From the NCBI GenBank assembly GCA_029781045.1, contig JAKOXL010000025.1, forward strand, positions 1 through 55,304: a DNA stretch of 55,304 nucleotides, read 5' to 3'. Both the position numbers and the translations under genes were made by a program. The stretch's first letter is position 1. Every line of letters begins with the position of its first letter. The notes beneath the pieces are model-generated. The model had not been told where the DNA came from. It worked only from the letters and a program-made list of their open reading frames with translations, and made no database searches. This DNA is from Bacillota bacterium. GTDB lineage: Bacteria > Bacillota > UBA994 > UBA5500. This document shows positions 41,467 to 50,340 of this stretch, piece after piece.

Positions 41467-41495
41467 TTGACGCTCGCACGGCAAAATGCTATATT
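41467..41495 (+). promoter_or_regulatory. Promoter of the first MATE gene
   Basis: TTGACG (41467-41472), 17-base spacer ending in TGC, and TATATT (41490-41495). About 50 bases upstream of the start codon. Confidence 0.75.
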
Positions 41496-41544
41496 TAACG
41501 GGTACAGAAAGATTTGTTTAGCTAACTATTGGGGAGATGGTGTA

Positions 41545-42924
41545 ATGGCAATAGCAAGGCAAGCCCTCGACATGGAACAACGAAACGAACTAACCGTGCA
41601 AGAAGCACGCCGTGATGTGATTAATTTGGCCTGGCCCGCTGTCTTAGAACAACTGCTGGTTCAGGTCTTTAACATGGTGGACATGATGATGGTAGGTGGC
41701 GTGGGTCCGGCAGCCATCGCCGCCATCGGCCTAACCAACCAGCCCATTTTCCTGGCTATGGCCGCCTTCATGGCACTAAACGTAGGAACTACCGCCCTTG
41801 TGGCCCGCTTTATCGGTGCTGGCGAAATTGATGAAGCCAACACGGCAGCTCGCCAATCGCTACTTCTTACTGTTGTGCTGGGAATGATAGCCACCGCAGC
41901 CCTCTATTTTTTTGCCGAGCCCATTGTGCTTTTCATGGGGGCAGAACCTGATGCGGTCGGGTACGGCGTGGATTATATGCGCTCCATTTCTTTTGGTTTT
42001 ATTCCGCAAACCATCGGCATGTGTGTCACCGCTATGCTACGCGGTGCCGGCGACACCCGTACACCACTGCGCTTTAATCTAATTGGCAATGGCATAAACG
42101 TTATCGGCAACTACTTGCTGATCAATGGTCATTTGGGCTTCCCCCGCCTAGAGGTCTTTGGCGCTGGCTTAGCCACCTCCTTTGGACGCCTAATCATTAT
42201 GATTCTATCCTTGTACGCAATTTCTAACGGTAAATCGGTGCTGCATATTTCCCTGAAGGATAAGTTTACGCCCCGCTTTGACCTCATCAGCCGTGTTGTC
42301 AAGGTTGGTGCCCCAGCCATGCTGGAACAGTTGATAATGCGCTTCGGTATGATCACTTATACACGAGTAGTTTCCAGTCTGGGCACCATGGTCTACGCAG
42401 CCCATCAAATTGGCATGAACATTCTGGGTCTATCCTTCTCGCCAGGCATGGGTTTTGGTATGGCGGCCACCTCGCTGGTGGGACGCAGCCTGGGCCGCAA
42501 ACGCCCCGATTGGGCAGAAACCTATGGTTGGCAGACCAGCTGGGTAGGTAACCTGGTGGCCACCTTTATGGGTGTAGTGTTTTTCTTTGGCGGCAGTTTC
42601 CTGGCCTCCCTTTATACCGATGACCCGCTGGTCATCAAGAATGCCGCAACAGCCCTCAAGATTATCGCCCTCGTGCAACCACTACAATCAACCCAGTTCA
42701 TCCTGGCCGGTGCCTTGCGTGGTGCAGGTGACACTCGTTGGCCGCTGATCTCCACTCTCGTAGGCGTGGCCGTTGTGCGGGTGGTTCTGGCCAAAGTATT
42801 TGTGGATGTATTAGGTTGGGCTCTTGTCGGTGCTTGGCTGGCCACTGCCATTGACCAGTGCACCCGTTCCGCCTTCATCTATTTCCGGTACCGCTCTGGT
42901 CACTGGAAGGCAACTCAAGTATAG
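41545..42924 (+). CDS. MATE-family efflux transporter
   Basis: A 459-residue, twelve-helix multidrug/toxin extrusion protein exchanging Na+ or H+ for cationic substrates. Typical segments: NLAWPAVLEQLLVQVFNMVDMMMVG, then GAGDTRTPLRFNLIGNGINVIGNYLL in the first half and its counterpart GAGDTRWPLISTLVG in the second. ATG at 41545 behind GGGGAG. Only 30 percent or so like the second MATE at 48339 by eye, so the two are not recent duplicates. Confidence 0.93.
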   Translation: MAIARQALDMEQRNELTVQEARRDVINLAWPAVLEQLLVQVFNMVDMMMVGGVGPAAIAAIGLTNQPIFLAMAAFMALNVGTTALVARFIGAGEIDEANTAARQSLLLTVVLGMIATAALYFFAEPIVLFMGAEPDAVGYGVDYMRSISFGFIPQTIGMCVTAMLRGAGDTRTPLRFNLIGNGINVIGNYLLINGHLGFPRLEVFGAGLATSFGRLIIMILSLYAISNGKSVLHISLKDKFTPRFDLISRVVKVGAPAMLEQLIMRFGMITYTRVVSSLGTMVYAAHQIGMNILGLSFSPGMGFGMAATSLVGRSLGRKRPDWAETYGWQTSWVGNLVATFMGVVFFFGGSFLASLYTDDPLVIKNAATALKIIALVQPLQSTQFILAGALRGAGDTRWPLISTLVGVAVVRVVLAKVFVDVLGWALVGAWLATAIDQCTRSAFIYFRYRSGHWKATQV

Positions 42925-42942
42925 TTGGCAAATGTGTTAAGG

Positions 42943-42980
42943 AACCCGGTCGCCAGATTGCGACCGGGTTTGTTTGATTC
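42943..42980 (+). terminator. Terminator after the first MATE gene
   Basis: Perfect 11-base stem AACCCGGTCGC with GCGACCGGGTT, followed by TGTTTGATTCTTTT. Confidence 0.88.
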
Positions 42981-42993
42981 TTTTAGGCCAAGG

Positions 42994-44544
42994 CTAAGGT
43001 CGGCGCCGCAAAGCTTTGCCGGGCAGGTGCTCCGTCTGAACACCCTGATCAATCACCATCTGCCCATTCACAATGACGTAATGGATTCCCACCGCATGAC
43101 GATGGGGCTCAACGAAGGTGGCGGTATCGCGCACCCGCTCTTCATCGAAAATTGTTATGTCCGCGTAGCTGCCGGGACGTAACACACCCCGATCCCACAG
43201 TCGGAATCGGGCAGCTGTCAACCCACTCATCTTGTGCACAGCGGCTTCCAAAGTCAACACACCCCGCTCCCTCCCGTAATGGCCTAGTACCCGGGGAAAA
43301 GTGCCATAGGCTCGGGGATGGGGTTTACCTTGAGCCAGCGGGCCACTGGTGGCTAGGGCGCTGGCATCAGAACCGATCATAACCAAGGGATGGCGCATTA
43401 CCAGTTCCACATCCTCTTCGCACATGGCAAAACGCACCATGCCCACATCGAAATCCTCCGCCAGCAATAGCTCCAGCGCCGCCTCAATAGGTGCCTGACC
43501 GGTCATGGCGGCTATTTCCTCTACACTCTTACCTTCAAATTGCTTGTTCTCTTCTTTCCTGCAAGACGCCACCAGTATCCAGTCCCAGCGGTACCCCTGC
43601 GCAGCGATTTCCGCCCGGATTTGCGCTCCTATCTGCGGGTCTGACACCCGTTGTCGCATGGCTTCTACCCCATCGGCATGGGCCCACTGGGGAACTATGA
43701 CTTTTAAGCCCGTAGAGGTGGCAATGTAAGGATACTGGTCCAGCGTAATATCAACCCCTGCTTCCCGCTTGGCATCAATCAGGGCCAATGTGTCCTTTAC
43801 CTTCCCCCAGTTGGCTTCTCCACAAGTCTTATGGTGGGAGATATGCACCGGAATTCCGGCTTGCTCTCCAATGGTGATGGCTTCAGAAACCGCCGCCAGC
43901 AAGTTGTCACCCTCGTCTCGCATGTGGGTGGCATAAATCCCACCGTGGGCAGCCACCACTTTGGCTACAGCTACTAGCTCGTGGGTATCAGCATAGGAAC
44001 TGGGCGGATAGATCAAGCCACTAGAAAACCCGAAAGCCCCTTCGCGCATGGCGGCATCCGCCAACTGACACATGGCCCTTAATTCCTCGGCAGTTGCCGG
44101 CCGATTGGCCATCCCCATCACCAGTCGCCGCACGTTGCCATGCCCAAAGAGCGGGATCACGTTCACAGCGACTCCTTGTTTCTCCAAGAGGTCTAGGTAA
44201 TCGCCCAGACTATGCCACCGGGGCAAGTCCCAATTGCTTTCAGCGGCCTCCACCCGCGGCGCCGCGGAAGTACCACATTGGCCGATTACCTCGGTAGTCA
44301 CTCCCTGAAACACCTTGCTCTCTGCCTTAGGATTGATTAGTAAAGCCTCATCCGAATGGGAGTGGGAGTCGATAAAACCGGGAGCTACCACCAACCCTTC
44401 CGCATCAATCGTCCGCTTAGCTCTTTTGTCATCTAGTCGGCCGACCGCCACGATCTTCTCGCCTTGTACCGCCACATCCCCATAGAACCAGGGGTTTCCT
44501 GTTCCATCCACCACTTTGCCGTTCCTAATCAGTAGGTCATACAT
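42994..44544 (-). CDS. N-acyl-D-amino-acid deacylase
   Basis: A 516-residue amidohydrolase of the D-aminoacylase family, which removes the acyl group from N-acyl-D-amino acids. YDLLIRNGKVVDGTGNPWFYGDV opens the beta domain. Metal-site segments are GFIDSHSHSDEALL, THMRDEGDN, HISHHKTCG and MIGSDASAL. The ATG at 44544 follows a GGGGCGG stretch. Convergent with the MATE gene. With the racemase at 52190 it hints at D-amino acid use, but the genes are far apart. Confidence 0.9.
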   Translation of the reverse strand: MYDLLIRNGKVVDGTGNPWFYGDVAVQGEKIVAVGRLDDKRAKRTIDAEGLVVAPGFIDSHSHSDEALLINPKAESKVFQGVTTEVIGQCGTSAAPRVEAAESNWDLPRWHSLGDYLDLLEKQGVAVNVIPLFGHGNVRRLVMGMANRPATAEELRAMCQLADAAMREGAFGFSSGLIYPPSSYADTHELVAVAKVVAAHGGIYATHMRDEGDNLLAAVSEAITIGEQAGIPVHISHHKTCGEANWGKVKDTLALIDAKREAGVDITLDQYPYIATSTGLKVIVPQWAHADGVEAMRQRVSDPQIGAQIRAEIAAQGYRWDWILVASCRKEENKQFEGKSVEEIAAMTGQAPIEAALELLLAEDFDVGMVRFAMCEEDVELVMRHPLVMIGSDASALATSGPLAQGKPHPRAYGTFPRVLGHYGRERGVLTLEAAVHKMSGLTAARFRLWDRGVLRPGSYADITIFDEERVRDTATFVEPHRHAVGIHYVIVNGQMVIDQGVQTEHLPGKALRRRP

Positions 44545-44611
44545 TAACACACCGCCCCTTTCACCTTACATATTTATATAGATAGATTCGCTAAGCACCA
44601 AGAATGACCTG

Positions 44612-44648
44612 TCAGCAAGAAAGCCAGCCACGCTCTCGTGACTGGCTT
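44612..44648 (-). terminator. Terminator after the GGDEF gene
   Basis: Twelve-base stem with one mismatch, AAGCCAGCCACG (44621) and CGTGACTGGCTT (44648), followed on the minus strand by TCTTGCTG. Five bases past the stop. Confidence 0.75.
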
Positions 44649-44653
44649 GTCCC

Positions 44654-46873
44654 TTAATGTCGCTTATCTTTAGTACCAGGATAGACCCTAATCCGACTAC
44701 GCCCATCCTCTTTCGCCCGATAGAGGGCATAATCACTGCGGGCAATAAGTTCGCTGGGTCGGTTGAAGCTGGCAGGAACCATGGTGGACACCCCGATGGA
44801 AACGGTTATGTTGGGAATGGGGAAAGACTCGGGCAAGCGAATTCCGCACTTGACCACATTATTAGCAATGACCTGGGCCACCTGCAGAGCCCCGTCCTCA
44901 TCGGTTTCCGGCAGCAGTACCACAAACTCATCGCCACCGTACCGAGCCACCAAACCGTTGCTTCCCTGTAAGCTGCGCTCTAAGACCTGGGCGATCTTCT
45001 TAATCACATCGTCTCCCGACAAGTGACCATAGTAGTCGTTGTAGGCCTTTAAGCAGTCCACGTCAATCATCAGTAGCGAAACGCTACTCTGCTCCCGAAT
45101 GGCCTCTTCCCATACCTGCTGCAGAGTCTCGTCAAAGTAGCGCGGGTTGGCCACGTTGGTCAAGCCGTCCCTCTGCGACAGACTGGCCAACTCGCGATTT
45201 AATGCTTCCAACTGCCGCTGGGCCTGTTCCCTCTGCTTAATCTCCTCCTGCAGAGCCTGGGCTTGGCGGGCATTCTGCACTGCAATGGAAAGATAGGCAG
45301 ATAGCATTCCCAACAAGTCCAGGGTCTTCTGGTTATAATCATTCTCTCGTCGACTCTGAACCGTAATCACGCCAATACAGCGGTCTTGAAACATCAGAGG
45401 TTGGAACATAAGAGCCTGCATAGGCGGGTCACTGAGCCATCTCACCCTGTCCACATACGCGGAGATATCCTGCGTCAAGGAGTTGACCAACAGGCCTCTC
45501 TTCTGCTTAAAGCAGGCCACGGCAAAACTGTCGGTGCTATCCATTTTGATGGCTAAACCATGGAGCCCCCTTTCCTCTTCAACTAAGAACTCATACTCAA
45601 TGCAATCCGTACTCGCGTTATACAAGCCGATCCCGAAGGAGTCTACCGGCATCAGCTTCTGGAGATGCTCATACACCAAGGAAAAGATGCGGTCTAGGCT
45701 GAGGGTAGCTGTAATGCTCCTACCAATGTCGCTAATGGCTTGCCAAGTCTTAAAGGACTCCTCCAACTCCTTGGCTTTCCGGTCCAGCTCCTCACTCAAA
45801 ATCCGATAGGCTTCCTTCTCTCTCAGGGATTCGTCGGCCATGATCTGCATGCTGATAGCCCGTAGACGCTGCTCCCGTTCAGCCTGGTCGATGGCCTCCA
45901 TGGTTTTCATATATTGCTTATGGTAGAACAGCGCCTTACCTACATCCCAAACGTGCTCATATACGCGCGCCATTTCTTTGTAAATGGTGAGGCGCAAGGC
46001 CAAAGAATCGGCTTCTTCTGCTTGCACCAGAGCTTCGTTCAAATAGCGCAGCGACTCCTGAACATTGCCAGCGGCAAAATACAACTCATGAAAAGACAAT
46101 AGGACCTCAGTGGCATGGATAGTCTCTTTAGTGCTGCGATAAATAGCCAGACTGGCTTCCAAATACTCAATGGCTTGCTCCTGCTGCCCCCGCTGACGCG
46201 CAATGTTCCCCAAGAACTGTAGACAAACTGATTCCACCATCTGGTCCTTCTGCTCGCGGGCAACCGCAAGAGCTTCTTGCGCATAATGCTCCGCCTTATC
46301 CAGATCGCCCATCTCCAAGTAGCTGGCACTCAAATTGGCTATGGGCACCGACTTGCGCGGATAATCAGTTAGGTCTTGCTGCACCTCTATGCTCTTGTTG
46401 TAATAATCAATGGCGGTGGTTAGATCCTTATTCTCCCGATAAATCTCGCCAATATTGTTTAGGAACTGGGCTTCCAGCCTCTTATTGCCTATCGTGCGGG
46501 CTAGGGACAGACCTTGTTGGTAAACGGCAAAGGCCTTATCAAAAACCTTGGAGTAAAGGTAGTTAAGACCGCGAGAGTTCAAAATCTCCGCCTGCAATAA
46601 GGGATCCAGATGCTCTACGGCCTGGGCCTGCGCTAGAAAGCGTTCTGCCTCCGTTAGGTTTCCTAAGCGCACGTGGGCCTTCCCCATCTGCGCTAGACTA
46701 CGGGCAATCCCCGCCGCATAGTTTATCTTAACTGCCAATTCGTAGGCCTCTTCAGCCTTCGCCAACATCTCAGATGGCGCGATCGGTTCCAAAACAGCGG
46801 CCTGTTGGTTTAAGGCATCCACTTCCCTACTCTCTCCTGATGGATGCGGCGCTGATGTCTCACCGTTAGGCAA
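44654..46873 (-). CDS. TPR-GAF-GGDEF diguanylate cyclase
   Basis: About 739 residues. The N-terminal half has roughly seven to eight tetratricopeptide repeats, such as AQFLNNIGEIYRENKDLTTA. A coiled-coil linker follows, then a GAF domain (SIGRSITATLSLDRIF to AVQNARQAQAL) and a C-terminal GGDEF domain with the intact active motif VARYGGDEFVVLLP and DGLTNVANPRYFDE. The RxxD inhibitory site usually found just before GGDEF is absent. No signal or membrane helix, so cytoplasmic. The TTG at 46873 fits AGGGGG eight bases upstream, but GTG at 46894 is possible. Confidence 0.9.
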   Translation of the reverse strand: MPNGETSAPHPSGESREVDALNQQAAVLEPIAPSEMLAKAEEAYELAVKINYAAGIARSLAQMGKAHVRLGNLTEAERFLAQAQAVEHLDPLLQAEILNSRGLNYLYSKVFDKAFAVYQQGLSLARTIGNKRLEAQFLNNIGEIYRENKDLTTAIDYYNKSIEVQQDLTDYPRKSVPIANLSASYLEMGDLDKAEHYAQEALAVAREQKDQMVESVCLQFLGNIARQRGQQEQAIEYLEASLAIYRSTKETIHATEVLLSFHELYFAAGNVQESLRYLNEALVQAEEADSLALRLTIYKEMARVYEHVWDVGKALFYHKQYMKTMEAIDQAEREQRLRAISMQIMADESLREKEAYRILSEELDRKAKELEESFKTWQAISDIGRSITATLSLDRIFSLVYEHLQKLMPVDSFGIGLYNASTDCIEYEFLVEEERGLHGLAIKMDSTDSFAVACFKQKRGLLVNSLTQDISAYVDRVRWLSDPPMQALMFQPLMFQDRCIGVITVQSRRENDYNQKTLDLLGMLSAYLSIAVQNARQAQALQEEIKQREQAQRQLEALNRELASLSQRDGLTNVANPRYFDETLQQVWEEAIREQSSVSLLMIDVDCLKAYNDYYGHLSGDDVIKKIAQVLERSLQGSNGLVARYGGDEFVVLLPETDEDGALQVAQVIANNVVKCGIRLPESFPIPNITVSIGVSTMVPASFNRPSELIARSDYALYRAKEDGRSRIRVYPGTKDKRH

Positions 46874-46894
46874 CCAGAGCACCCCCTCCCCCAC

Positions 46895-47163
46895 ATTCTA
46901 GAAACAATAATAACATAAACTTAACACAACTCCGTATCTCATTAGAGCCCAATACAAACTGATTTTCGATAACTTAAATGATTAAGTTGTAGAAAATGGA
47001 TGGCGACCCAGAGTGAGAGCATAAAATAGAGCAGGCCGATACTACCGACTTCCTGGTAATACCCCTTTCGCCGCTACGACCCAATAGTAATTGCCAACCA
47101 TAGAAAACTACAGTAAACTATAAAGGATGCAATAGGTTACGCCCTAGAGTAAGGAGGAGAAGC
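46895..47163. other. Intergenic region between the GGDEF and FMN-binding genes
   Basis: About 270 AT-rich bases between divergent genes. No gene is seen. A perfect inverted repeat AACTTAA-ATGA-TTAAGTT at 46971-46988 could be an operator. No convincing promoter pair was identified. Confidence 0.4.
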
Positions 47164-47166
47164 GTG

Positions 47167-48270
47167 ATGCGAGAAACAGTTAAGTTAGGGGCGATTTTGG
47201 GCCTGATTTGTGCGATTGCCGGCGCATCATTGGCTATTGTCCATGGCATTACTGAAGATATAATTCTAGCCCGTCAAGAGGCGGAATTCCAAAGTAAACT
47301 GCAAGCATTATTGCCTTCCGCCGAGAGCTTTGAAGAAGTGGAGCTTGAGGAAGGCGGGGCTTACTACCTGGGTAAGAAGGGCGGCAAGACTGTAGGAGCC
47401 ATTATGGAAGGTAGGGCTCAGGGTTACGGTGGGCCTCTACGCCTCTTAGTAGCCCTCGATGGCGATGGGAAGGTCGCAGGTATCCAGGTTGTTGAACATG
47501 GCGAAACCATTGGCATCGGTACCCGGGCTTTAGAACCCGGTTTCTTGCAGCAGTTCACTGGCATCGCCCATGATGAGCAACTGGTGGTGGGCAAGAATGT
47601 GGACATCATCACCGGTGCCACCGTTTCTTCCCGTGGCGTCATGTCCAGCGTGGGCAATGCTTTAGAGTTATATACAGTGCATGTGCTGAAGGTTGATCCC
47701 GATGACGATTGGGATTTAAGCAAAGTAGCCGACGGTGTCTATGAAGGTTCAGCCCAAGGATTTGCCGACCAGATTCGAGTCAAGGTTACTGTTCAAGGCG
47801 GGCGCATAACCGCTGTTGAGGTAGTGTCTATTAACGATACTCCAGAAGTCTATCCGGAAGCAGTAGCTGTTGTACCCGATCGCATCATCGAAAGACAGCA
47901 CTGGAAGGTGGATGCCGCCACCGGTGCTACCATCTCCAGTAAGGGCATCATGGAAGCAGTAAAAGCTGCTATACCTGACACAAGCCTCCGCTTTGACCAA
48001 ATTGCCGATGGCACCTACGAAGGGGTCGGGCAAGGTTTTGGCGGCGAACTCAAAGTGCGAGTGGAAGTGGCAGACGGAAGGGTAACAAAGGTCACCATCG
48101 TATCTCACAACGAGTCACCCTATGTCAGTGACGACGCCATTGCCAATCTGCCTAAGACCATCGTGGAAGAACAGAGCGTGAAGGTGGATACGGTCTCCGG
48201 TGCCACCTACACCAGCAAGGCCATTATTGAAGCCGTCACTAATGCTTTGGAGAACGCTCCCAAGCGTTAG
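47167..48270 (+). CDS. Extracytoplasmic protein with three FMN-binding domains
   Basis: A 367-residue protein with an N-terminal membrane anchor (LGAILGLICAIAGASLAIVHG) and three FMN_bind domains in tandem. The first is RnfG/NqrC-like. Each ends in a flavinylation motif: DIITGATVSS, DAATGATISS and DTVSGATYTS, where the Thr carries covalently attached FMN in known members. This suggests a multi-flavin electron carrier outside the membrane. ATG at 47167 or GTG at 47164, behind AAGGAGG. No ApbE or other Rnf genes are nearby, so modification and electron partners lie elsewhere. Confidence 0.9.
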   Translation: MRETVKLGAILGLICAIAGASLAIVHGITEDIILARQEAEFQSKLQALLPSAESFEEVELEEGGAYYLGKKGGKTVGAIMEGRAQGYGGPLRLLVALDGDGKVAGIQVVEHGETIGIGTRALEPGFLQQFTGIAHDEQLVVGKNVDIITGATVSSRGVMSSVGNALELYTVHVLKVDPDDDWDLSKVADGVYEGSAQGFADQIRVKVTVQGGRITAVEVVSINDTPEVYPEAVAVVPDRIIERQHWKVDAATGATISSKGIMEAVKAAIPDTSLRFDQIADGTYEGVGQGFGGELKVRVEVADGRVTKVTIVSHNESPYVSDDAIANLPKTIVEEQSVKVDTVSGATYTSKAIIEAVTNALENAPKR

Positions 48271-48289
48271 AAACTGCAACAAACTGCAT

Positions 48290-48330
48290 ACAACAAGGGG
48301 CTGTCTTGCGACAGCCCCTTATCCTTTACG
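48290..48330 (+). terminator. Terminator after the FMN protein
   Basis: Perfect 11-base stem AAGGGGCTGTC with GACAGCCCCTT, four-base loop, followed by ATCCTTT. It lies between two converging genes. Confidence 0.85.
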
Positions 48331-48338
48331 ATCGATAC

Positions 48339-49736
48339 CTAAGCGGTGGCCCTGACCTCTTCTTCCTTCTCTCTGGTAACGCGCCAGGTGCGCCAGCGCC
48401 CCCGCAAATAGGCTATTACGAGGATGATACCACCAGCCAGTTCGGCGGCAGTAAAACTCAATGCGGTCACATAGAAAGGCATCTTTAGAATCTGGACCAC
48501 CAGGAACAGAAAGGGCACCTGCACTCCCCACCTGGCCACAACACCAGCAATCAAGAAGGGCAGCGTATAACCGGCGCCAGCCAAGGCACTAGCCAACCCG
48601 TTGGTAAATCCGGCAATAGCTAGCATAGGTAATACGGCAAAAGTGGCAGCACGCCCTAAGGTAATTACCGCGGTTTCAGTAGTAAAGAGAGCAAAAATCT
48701 GCTCCTGGAACAGGGCGACTATCATCGCCAGGCAAACCATACTCACCAATCCCAGCAAGGATGCTGCTTTGGCCGTGCTTTCGGCTCGCTCCACCTGCCG
48801 GGCTCCCAAATTCTGTCCTACAATCGTGCTGCCGGCCGAGACCAACCCGTTAATGGGCACAACAAGGAAACCGATCAGCCTTGATACTATCCCCATAACC
48901 GCCAACGCAACGGTGCCAAAGCCCGACACGAAACGTATCACTATCACATCACCCACGCTCTGCAAGAGCGAACCCAAACTCTGCGGCGCACCAATTTTCA
49001 ATAACTGCCAGTCAATCTCCCAATCTAAACGCAGCAACCGGCTCAAGCGCGGCTGCACCTGCGTTTTGCCTGAGAAAAGTAACCAAGCACCATAGAAGAA
49101 GGCTATTGCGGCTGAAATCTCAGCAGCCAAAGCGGCTCCAAAGACCCCCATCCCCAGTCCCGGGATACCCAGCACGGGGACCCGATCAAAGATGAACAGC
49201 GGGTCAAGCACCACGTTAAGTCCCGCAGAAACGAACATTATGTACATGGCCCGTTTCGAATCACCAATGCAGCGTAAGGCGGTGCCCACCGTAAAGGAGC
49301 TGAACATGATTGGCAACATGACAATCCGCAGCCGTCCATAGTTCAGTGCCTCCTGCAAAACCACCGGATCATCGGTGAAGAGGCGTAAGAGGCGAGGTAG
49401 CAGGGGGAAGATAATAATACCGGCCACCATAGCCATAAGAGCTTTAAATATGAGGGTCTGTTCTATTACTCGCTCCGTTCGCTCATAGTCTTTGGCTCCG
49501 AAACTTTGTGAAATCATGGATACGGAAGAATTGCCCACCACATTGTTCAGCACAAAAGATAAGGCATGAATACCGGAGAAAACGGTAACGGCCGCCACCG
49601 CACTGGAGGAAAGCTGGCCCACCCACGCCATGTCCACCAACTCATACAAGGTCTGGGCCATAGACCCCAACATGATGGGAATGGCGGTGGCCACCAGATT
49701 GCCGATAATACTGCCTTGGGTTAGATCACGTTTCAT
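48339..49736 (-). CDS. MATE-family efflux transporter
   Basis: A 465-residue twelve-helix MATE protein. MKRDLTQGSIIGNLVATAIPIMLGSMAQTL and the following VDMAWVGQL are typical of the bacterial DinF/NorM-like group, as are ALRCIGDSKRAMYIMF in the first half and GQNLGARQVERAEST in the second. ATG at 49736. Substrates are unknown. Convergent with the FMN protein gene. Confidence 0.93.
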   Translation of the reverse strand: MKRDLTQGSIIGNLVATAIPIMLGSMAQTLYELVDMAWVGQLSSSAVAAVTVFSGIHALSFVLNNVVGNSSVSMISQSFGAKDYERTERVIEQTLIFKALMAMVAGIIIFPLLPRLLRLFTDDPVVLQEALNYGRLRIVMLPIMFSSFTVGTALRCIGDSKRAMYIMFVSAGLNVVLDPLFIFDRVPVLGIPGLGMGVFGAALAAEISAAIAFFYGAWLLFSGKTQVQPRLSRLLRLDWEIDWQLLKIGAPQSLGSLLQSVGDVIVIRFVSGFGTVALAVMGIVSRLIGFLVVPINGLVSAGSTIVGQNLGARQVERAESTAKAASLLGLVSMVCLAMIVALFQEQIFALFTTETAVITLGRAATFAVLPMLAIAGFTNGLASALAGAGYTLPFLIAGVVARWGVQVPFLFLVVQILKMPFYVTALSFTAAELAGGIILVIAYLRGRWRTWRVTREKEEEVRATA

Positions 49737-49843
49737 TAAGCCCACCCTCTCTCTATGCTGAGATAAATATACAAGACTACCTTAAAAATGTCAACATGAA
49801 TATAGCTATTTACTAGGGATATGTATTTATCCTTTTGAAGAGG

Positions 49844-49878
49844 AGTGTGGGGCGAAGGCCAAGCCTCCGCCCCACACT
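49844..49878 (-). terminator. Terminator after the Arg/Cys-rich peptide
   Basis: Stem AGTGTGGGGCG with CGCCCCACACT, extended by AGG/CCT inside. It lies about 60 bases past the stop at 49940, with only a short T-rich run after it on the minus strand. Confidence 0.65.
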
Positions 49879-49939
49879 CGCTAAACACCAGTATTTGCTG
49901 CTATGCACTTATGAATCACCGCTGCCCTATCCTGGCAAC

Positions 49940-50098
49940 TTACATGGCACCATTCACTACCTCCGGACGAAAGCGGCAGCAACGCCGACAGACGATACGG
50001 CAAACACGACGGCAAATCCGGCGTGCATACCGGCTATTGAATCTGCGGCAGATCCGGAAGCAGCAGCGACGGCAACGACGACGGCGCCACCAGTACAT
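49940..50098 (-). CDS. Arg/Cys-rich small peptide, 52 residues
   Basis: Not recognised. An ATG at 50098 is preceded by AAGGAGGTG, a nearly perfect Shine-Dalgarno sequence, ten bases upstream. The peptide starts MYWWRRRRCRRCCFRICRR and continues with repeated CRR and CR units before an uncharged tail PEVVNGAM. It has 19 Arg and 9 Cys in 52 residues, no Lys and only one acidic residue. Such a composition fits a nucleic-acid-binding, metal-binding, spore-coat or antimicrobial peptide; the sequence does not decide. A hairpin follows the stop. The strong ribosome-binding site is the main argument for a real gene. Confidence 0.65.
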   Translation of the reverse strand: MYWWRRRRCRRCCFRICRRFNSRYARRICRRVCRIVCRRCCRFRPEVVNGAM

Positions 50099-50340
50099 TT
50101 TGCTTACACCTCCTTAAGATGCCTTGTACTCTTTACCCGGCATCTTCCCTAGCAATATATGAAGGAGGCGGTGAATACGCTACACTCACTGAATATACTT
50201 GCCGCCTTATTGCCTTACACACTTGGGTATATCTTTCGCTACAATAAGAGATGATTTTTCTGGGGAATGCAAAAGGAAATACTCCTGACGCGTGGAAGGT
50301 ACGATACAGTAAAGGTTATAAGCAGAAGGGATGATATCGC
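50099..50340. other. Intergenic region between the small peptide and threonine aldolase genes
   Basis: About 240 bases holding the divergent promoters of both neighbours. The strong ribosome-binding site of the small peptide lies at its left edge. I saw no other convincing element. A 27-codon frame at 50171 is noted among the rejected items. Confidence 0.4.

Noticed and set aside
50171-50254. A 27-codon frame (GTG start) with GGAGG just upstream.
   Set aside because: The ribosome-binding site is only two bases from the GTG, too close, and the hydrophobic peptide has no supporting context.
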